64,000 nt of DNA. Origin: Fidelibacterota bacterium 408169. GTDB taxonomy: Bacteria; Fidelibacterota; Marinisomatia; Marinisomatales; TCS55. The position numbers were made by a program, and so were the translations under genes. The notes below the pieces were generated by a model, which did not search any database, was not told where the DNA came from, and was given only the letters and a program-made list of their open reading frames with translations. Shown one piece after another: positions 59,173-64,000 of this stretch; the stretch's first letter is position 1, and each line of letters starts with the position of its first letter. The stretch lies in contig NNSG01000012.1 in the NCBI GenBank assembly GCA_002256485.1, positions 1-64,000 of the forward strand. Direction: 5' to 3'.

Positions 59173-61050
59173 TTACCTGGATAGATAAACAGATAAAACA
59201 GATACGTCAGCAGGAGTAACACCTGAAACCCGAAAAGCTTGACCAAGAGTTTCCGGACGAACAAAGCTCAGTTTTTCTCTCGACTCCTTAGAAAGGCTGG
59301 AGATTTTTAAATAATCAAAATCTACAGGAATCACTTTGTGCTCGAGTTTTTTTAACTGGTTAATTTGTTTGTGTTGTCGTTTTATGTATCCATCATATTT
59401 TATAATAACTTCAGCCTCCAATAACATTTCGTCAGTAAAAAAAGAAGAAAAGTTGTTAACTGATTTTATGTTTAATAATCTCGAAGGCATATGGTTGATG
59501 TTTACCGCAGGGCGCTTTAAGATGTCTTTCGCGGGGGTATTTTGTAATATAGGCTTCTCTCCTAAACGAAAAAGAGCTGGGTTTATTTCTTCTGGCAACA
59601 GTGTTAATTTTAGATTTTGGACAACAGTTTTTGAAAAATCAAAAAAGTTGCACACCTGTTCAAATTCTTCATTAGTAATTAAACCGTATTCAAGTGCTTT
59701 TTTGGCGAGCCTGTCTCCCGCATTGGAATAACGCATTAAGATTCGGTATTCCGCTCTTGAAGTAAACATTCTATAGGGTTCCAGAGTGTCTTTTGTAACA
59801 AGGTCGTCAATCAATACACCTATGTACGCCTCGTTTCTCCCAAGCAAAAGAGGGTCTTTATTTGATAAAAAATTAACTGAGTTTGCGCCAGCTATCAACC
59901 CCTGGGCGGCTGCCTCTTCATAGCCAGATGTGCCGTTTATTTGTCCAGCAAAAAAAAGGCCTGAAATAAATTTTGATTCAAGCGAAGATTTTAATTGCGC
60001 CGGTGGAAAAAAATCATATTCTATAGCATAACCCGGCCTGAAAAACTCAACTTTTTCTAAACCTTGTAAACTACGCAAAGCTCGCAACTGTGTTTTTTCG
60101 GGAAGACTGGTTGAAAAACCGTTTGTGTAAATTTGGTTTGAATCCGTCCATTCAGGCTCAAGAAAAAGCATGTGGGAGTCTCGACGAGGAAAACGATGAA
60201 TCTTGTCTTCTATAGAGGGACAATAACGGGGGCCAACGCCGGAAACGTCGCCAGAAAACATTGGAGAAAGAGAAAGGTCCTTTTTTATATGATTATGGCA
60301 AGCAGTGTTTGTTTGTGTTGTGTAACATGGAATATTTGGAGGATTAAACTCTCTGGTGCGATAAGAAAAAGGGGTTGGTTTCTTGTCCCCAAGAGCAATG
60401 TTTGTTTTTTTCCAGTTAATAGATTGCGCAACAAGACGAGGGGGGGTGCCGGTTTTTAACCGACCGCTAGAAAAACCCAGCGAAACCAAGAACTCTGTTA
60501 TGCCTTTTGCGCCGCGTTCCCCCATTCGACCAGCAACAATTTTTCTTTCCCCAATATGTACAAGTCCATTTAAAAAAGTTCCACACGTTAAAACAACTGC
60601 ACGTGCAAATATTTTTTCGCCTCCTCTTAACAAAACACCACCAACAGAATTGTTTTTTATTTGAAGAGAAACAGCTTCCCCCACAATAATCTTGATACTA
60701 TTTGAGGAATAAAGATGTGCATTGACATATTGTTCATATGTTCGCTTGTCAACTTGAGCCCGCGGAGACCAGACAGCTTTACCTTTTGTACGGTTTAAAA
60801 TTTTGAACTGTAGGCCAGAGCGATCAGCCGCAAGCCCCATGATGCCCCCTAAAGCGTCAATTTCACGAACCATTTGTCCTTTTGCTATACCGCCAATAGC
60901 CGGATTACAAGACATTCTCCCAACAGCCAATTTATCCAATGTTAAAACGCAACACGTTTTACCCATACGGCTTACAGCAAGAGCTGCTTCAATTCCTGCA
61001 TGGCCGCCCCCCACAACTATAACATCAAAACTATTAGAAGATTGTTTCAC
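59173..61050 (-). CDS. mnmG: tRNA uridine 5-carboxymethylaminomethyl enzyme MnmG
   Basis: 625 residues from GTG 61050, which agrees with the usual length (about 629) and starts MKQSSNSFDVIVVGGGHAG. A 13-residue-longer frame begins upstream but reads into the mnmE stop region. It modifies wobble uridine of certain tRNAs with MnmE and FAD. GGGHAGIEAA (FAD loop), SCNPAIGGIAKG and the C-terminal MnmE-binding helices are intact. The GTG lies in the middle of a parS-like 16-mer. It follows mnmE directly. Confidence 0.95.
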   Translation of the reverse strand: MKQSSNSFDVIVVGGGHAGIEAALAVSRMGKTCCVLTLDKLAVGRMSCNPAIGGIAKGQMVREIDALGGIMGLAADRSGLQFKILNRTKGKAVWSPRAQVDKRTYEQYVNAHLYSSNSIKIIVGEAVSLQIKNNSVGGVLLRGGEKIFARAVVLTCGTFLNGLVHIGERKIVAGRMGERGAKGITEFLVSLGFSSGRLKTGTPPRLVAQSINWKKTNIALGDKKPTPFSYRTREFNPPNIPCYTTQTNTACHNHIKKDLSLSPMFSGDVSGVGPRYCPSIEDKIHRFPRRDSHMLFLEPEWTDSNQIYTNGFSTSLPEKTQLRALRSLQGLEKVEFFRPGYAIEYDFFPPAQLKSSLESKFISGLFFAGQINGTSGYEEAAAQGLIAGANSVNFLSNKDPLLLGRNEAYIGVLIDDLVTKDTLEPYRMFTSRAEYRILMRYSNAGDRLAKKALEYGLITNEEFEQVCNFFDFSKTVVQNLKLTLLPEEINPALFRLGEKPILQNTPAKDILKRPAVNINHMPSRLLNIKSVNNFSSFFTDEMLLEAEVIIKYDGYIKRQHKQINQLKKLEHKVIPVDFDYLKISSLSKESREKLSFVRPETLGQAFRVSGVTPADVSVLSVYLSR

Positions 61051-61058
61051 GTGAAACC
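61043..61058. promoter_or_regulatory. parS-like centromere site at the mnmE-mnmG junction
   Basis: TGTTTCACGTGAAACC, identical to the site at 59149. It starts one base past the mnmE stop on the coding strand and contains the mnmG GTG. Genes for ParA and ParB are not in the window. Confidence 0.85.
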
Positions 61059-62404
61059 TATTTTCCCACACAAAAATGACTAAACACATTGTTTAGTATT
61101 TCTTCGCTAGTTGTTTTGCCTAATATACGATCAATGGCGTCAAGAGAATCGCGGATTTCAATTGACAACAACTCAAAACTAATAGGTCTGTTTTTTATAA
61201 GGGATATGGCCTCATCAAGAGCAAGAAGACATCTTTTTGAAACGTCGTACTGTCTTTGGGTAATTAAAAAAACAGAATCTGATATATTTTCAGAAATGTC
61301 TAATGATTTCAATATCCTGTTTTTTAAATTTTCAATTCCGTCGCCGGTTTTTGCGGAAACAAAGAAACAGCTGTTTATTTTTGATTTGATTTTATATCTT
61401 TGATTCTCATTGTATAAGTCACATTTATTTAAAACAGGAATAACAACAGCGCGGCCTTTGTTTATGTTTTGTGGAGGTTGGGATTCTAAATCAAAAACGC
61501 TTAAGACAATATCTGCTTTGTGGGTTTTTTCTGTGGCGCGCCTTATGCCCTCCATTTCTATTTCTTCTTCACCCTCTCGAATGCCCGCTGTATCAGAAAA
61601 AACAATACTGACACCATTATAAACAACAGAAGCATCGATTAGATCGCGAGTTGTGCCAGGAAAGGAGGTTACGATTGCCTTGTTCTCATTTAGCAGCTTA
61701 TTAAACAAGGTTGATTTTCCCACATTTGGTGGACCGGTTATTACCACAGACGCTCCACGATTCAACAGGCGTCCTTCTTTAAAAGATTTTGTAAGACTTG
61801 AAACTTCATTTTTGGCCAAAGAAAGGCTTTCAAGAATTCGCACGTCAGAAACACTTAATATATCTTCTTCGGAAACATCAAGCTCAAACTCAACGTGGGA
61901 CAACGCATCAACAATAGATTTTCTTATGAGCTCAAGTTTTTTTGTAAGCTCTCCCGATATAATTCGATGATTCAGCCGAGAACATTTTTCACCTAACCCA
62001 TGTATTGTTCCTGCTACAGACTCGGCTTGAACAAGGTCCAGTTTTCCATTAATAAACGCCCGTTGGGTAAACTCGCCCGGATCTGCGGTTCGAGCCCCAA
62101 GGTTTATTGCTTCCTCAATTATTGTTTCAACAATGGTAGGGCTACCATGACATGAAATTTCAAAAACATCTTCACCAGTATACGAGTTTGGGGTTTTAAA
62201 AAAGGTTACAAGAGCACTGTCAAACGGTTTATTGTTAGATTTATAAAGTTGAACCTTTGTTGCTTTACGATTCAAAAAGGAAGAGGGGTGTTGACATATT
62301 TTTTTTACGATTTCGTTTGCTGTTGTGCCGCTTAAACGAACGACCGCTATGCCACTAAACCCATACGGAGTTGCCGCAGCAACTATCGTATCGTTTGGCT
62401 TCAT
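61058..62404 (-). CDS. mnmE: tRNA modification GTPase MnmE
   Basis: 448 residues. The N-terminal formyl-THF-binding fold begins DTIVAAATPYGFSGIAVVRLSG. A helical domain encloses the G domain (GPPNVGKST, DTAGIREGEEEIE, NKCD), and the C-terminus ends in FCVGK, the CxGK motif that is needed for activity. Partner of MnmG. Its stop codon touches the parS site; its ATG overlaps yidC by four bases. Normal length. Confidence 0.97.
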   Translation of the reverse strand: MKPNDTIVAAATPYGFSGIAVVRLSGTTANEIVKKICQHPSSFLNRKATKVQLYKSNNKPFDSALVTFFKTPNSYTGEDVFEISCHGSPTIVETIIEEAINLGARTADPGEFTQRAFINGKLDLVQAESVAGTIHGLGEKCSRLNHRIISGELTKKLELIRKSIVDALSHVEFELDVSEEDILSVSDVRILESLSLAKNEVSSLTKSFKEGRLLNRGASVVITGPPNVGKSTLFNKLLNENKAIVTSFPGTTRDLIDASVVYNGVSIVFSDTAGIREGEEEIEMEGIRRATEKTHKADIVLSVFDLESQPPQNINKGRAVVIPVLNKCDLYNENQRYKIKSKINSCFFVSAKTGDGIENLKNRILKSLDISENISDSVFLITQRQYDVSKRCLLALDEAISLIKNRPISFELLSIEIRDSLDAIDRILGKTTSEEILNNVFSHFCVGK

Positions 62405-64000
62405 TTTCGTTTTAAAGCTGTTTCAGAAATATGAGTCGTAACGGGCGTGAGGTATTTTTGCTGGAGAATAGTTAAAAGATTAAAGAGAGTATAGTATAGG
62501 TTTAGCCCCGAAGGAAAATTGTTGAAAAGCAGTGTAAAAAAGATAGTCATAAAATAAGACATAAATTTTTGTTGGCCAGAAGCTTGAGTCGGCATCATTT
62601 TTTGCTGAAGAAACATAGTTATACCCATTAAAATTGGTAGAACAGCTATATGGCCACCATAAACAGGTATAGTAAAAGGCAGATCTACGATTGCGTCGGG
62701 ACTGGAAAGATCTTTAATCCAGAGTACAAAAGGCGCACCTCTTAATTCGATTGTTGAACGGAAAACTTGAAAAAGTGAGAAAAGAAGGGGCATTTGCAAT
62801 AAAACAGGAAAACAACCACCAAGCGGATTAACGCCGTGTTCTTTGAAAAGCGCCATTTGAGCCTGGCTCATTTTCTGCTGGTCGTTTTTATATTTTTCCT
62901 TAAGGGCATTTAATTGAGGTTGAACGGCTTGCATTTTTTGTGTTGATTCATAGCTCTTTTTGGTGAGAGGGTACACAACAATTTTTACCAAGAGAGAAAA
63001 GATAATTAACACAATACCATAGTTTGGAACAACAGTGTACATTTTTATAAGCAAAAAATGTACACCTTTTGCTATGGGGCGTATTAGAGACCATCCAAAA
63101 TTCATAATAGAGTCTAAACCAACATTCAAAGATTTGATGCGACGATATTCTAAAGGACCAAGATAAAGCAGAGTGTTTTTATGTTGATAAGCCGCAAGTG
63201 AAACGGCAACATTGTATACCTTTTCAAGGTCGCCTCTTTTATATCCTGACGTTTGACCTCCCAAGCCCGGGGTTTCAGGAATTAGGGCGCCAACAAAATA
63301 CTTTGATCTAATTGCAACCCAAGCAGTGCCACCCTTAATATTGTCTTCTTTTGCTGTTTTTTCTTCAGACAGTTTAGGGCTGTGAAGTTCTCCCCCTTGA
63401 TAAATGTATGAATCAAAATAATTGAGATCGTCGCTTACGTTTTTTTCTGTAACAGGTAAACCGCCTGCCCAAGACAAATTGAAAACACCCTGCGATAAAA
63501 ACGATTCAGCCGATGAAAAATCTGTTTTTACATTGATTGTATAATTGTCGTGATAAAAGGTAAGAGTTTTATATACCCAAACACCACCAACTGATTTCTT
63601 AAACTCAAGGGAAAAATCTTTTTCAATGTAGCCGGGTGACACGTTTTTAACTGGTACCCAAGGGCCGGAGAGCTCAACCTTTTCTCCGTCAATGCTGCGG
63701 AAAGATAAAAGCAGATTTTTGCTATTCTCTTCATTAATTAATTGAACAAGGCCATTATCTAAATATAAATAATTATTTAAAGTAAAAGACGTTATAGAAC
63801 CGCCGTTGTTAGAGCTAATGGTTGCAGAGTAAAGGTCTGTATCTACATAATATAACTCTTCCTTCGCTTCTTTCTCTGGAGACGGCAGTTCATCCTTTTT
63901 AATCGTGGCAGTACTAGGAGCTCTTTCTCCTGCCTCCTCACGAGTTTCAACGACGGTCGTGTCTGTATCTACAGGCTCAAGAGGAGGATATAAAAGATTA
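62401..64000 (-). CDS. yidC: Membrane protein insertase YidC (5' end cut by window)
   Basis: The frame is open to the right edge, so the N-terminus, with its first membrane segment, is missing; about 533 codons are present. The periplasmic beta domain (KEELYYVDTDLYSATISSNN through GWS region) and the conserved C-terminal insertase domain (PNYGIVLIIFSLLVKIVVYPLTKKSY, NPLGGCFPVLLQMPLLFSLF, FPSGLNLYYTLFNLLTILQQ) are intact. It inserts proteins in the inner membrane. A start at GTG 63642 is an internal codon. It overlaps mnmE by ATGA. Confidence 0.96.
   Translation of the reverse strand, partial: NLLYPPLEPVDTDTTVVETREEAGERAPSTATIKKDELPSPEKEAKEELYYVDTDLYSATISSNNGGSITSFTLNNYLYLDNGLVQLINEENSKNLLLSFRSIDGEKVELSGPWVPVKNVSPGYIEKDFSLEFKKSVGGVWVYKTLTFYHDNYTINVKTDFSSAESFLSQGVFNLSWAGGLPVTEKNVSDDLNYFDSYIYQGGELHSPKLSEEKTAKEDNIKGGTAWVAIRSKYFVGALIPETPGLGGQTSGYKRGDLEKVYNVAVSLAAYQHKNTLLYLGPLEYRRIKSLNVGLDSIMNFGWSLIRPIAKGVHFLLIKMYTVVPNYGIVLIIFSLLVKIVVYPLTKKSYESTQKMQAVQPQLNALKEKYKNDQQKMSQAQMALFKEHGVNPLGGCFPVLLQMPLLFSLFQVFRSTIELRGAPFVLWIKDLSSPDAIVDLPFTIPVYGGHIAVLPILMGITMFLQQKMMPTQASGQQKFMSYFMTIFFTLLFNNFPSGLNLYYTLFNLLTILQQKYLTPVTTHISETALKRK

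Noticed and set aside
62401-63642. yidC as a complete 413-residue gene
   Set aside because: The frame remains open to 64000 and the upstream residues look like YidC periplasmic domain, so it is a cut gene, not a short one.

Overview
The window looks like chromosomal DNA from a free-living Gram-negative bacterium of the Fibrobacteres-Chlorobi-Bacteroidetes (FCB) side of the tree. A Marinimicrobia (SAR406)-like organism is my best guess. The reasons are an AT-rich genome, an NPFNPSTTI-type C-terminal sorting domain (23.9-25.4 kb), lipoproteins and periplasmic parvulins, a glyoxylate bypass, and a purine cluster with an animal-type class II PurE. This is inference from gene style; no rRNA or other marker is present to confirm it.

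Layout. (1) 0-5.8 kb is accessory DNA: small unrecognised genes, a GC-rich multi-hairpin leader, a Fic-domain gene bounded almost to the base by 89-bp direct repeats inside a second pair of ~213-bp repeats, a His-rich exported protein, a secreted transglutaminase with no visible start codon, and a GIY-YIG-like gene. (2) 5.8-10.6 kb is the glyoxylate bypass: an ScfR/RamB-type regulator divergent from aceB-aceA, with three TGTAAA boxes in a 14-bp period between them. (3) 10.6-14.4 kb holds an iodotyrosine-deiodinase-like nitroreductase, a lipase-like alpha/beta hydrolase and an SSF transporter with its small partner. (4) 14.5-32.4 kb is a collinear purine cluster: purA, hpt, purL, purM, purQ(-purS-like fusion), purC, purE, purB, purF, purD, purN, purH. 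It holds every step from PRPP to IMP, plus AMP branch and salvage genes. A ~67-bp palindromic repeat is scattered through its junctions and supplies start codons and C-terminal codons. A short accessory insert (RidA, broken cupin, sorted surface protein) sits between purE and purB.

(5) 32.4-46.6 kb is mixed: a GDPD, a large sensor kinase with its NarL-type regulator, an SRPBCC protein with a repeated C-terminal module, a DgcN-like DUF1611 protein, a DHFR-like reductase, an M16 protease, a methyltransferase-like membrane protein, a MATE exporter, PsuG and YggS. (6) 46.6-64 kb is an origin-type block, all on the minus strand. Read in transcription order it is yidC (cut by the right edge), mnmE, mnmG, mfd, two parvulins, a 371-bp intergenic gap, then dnaN, recF, dciA, gyrB, gyrA. 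The gap has an AT-rich core and four DnaA-box-like 9-mers. Two identical 16-mers matching 15 of 16 bases of the parS consensus lie at the starts of mnmG and mfd. Together these point to a replication origin and centromere region.

The strongest leads are the repeat-bounded Fic cassette, the parS/oriC pair, the palindromes inside the purine genes, the phased operator at the glyoxylate locus, the structured leader that hides a ribosome binding site, and the repeated SRPBCC protein.
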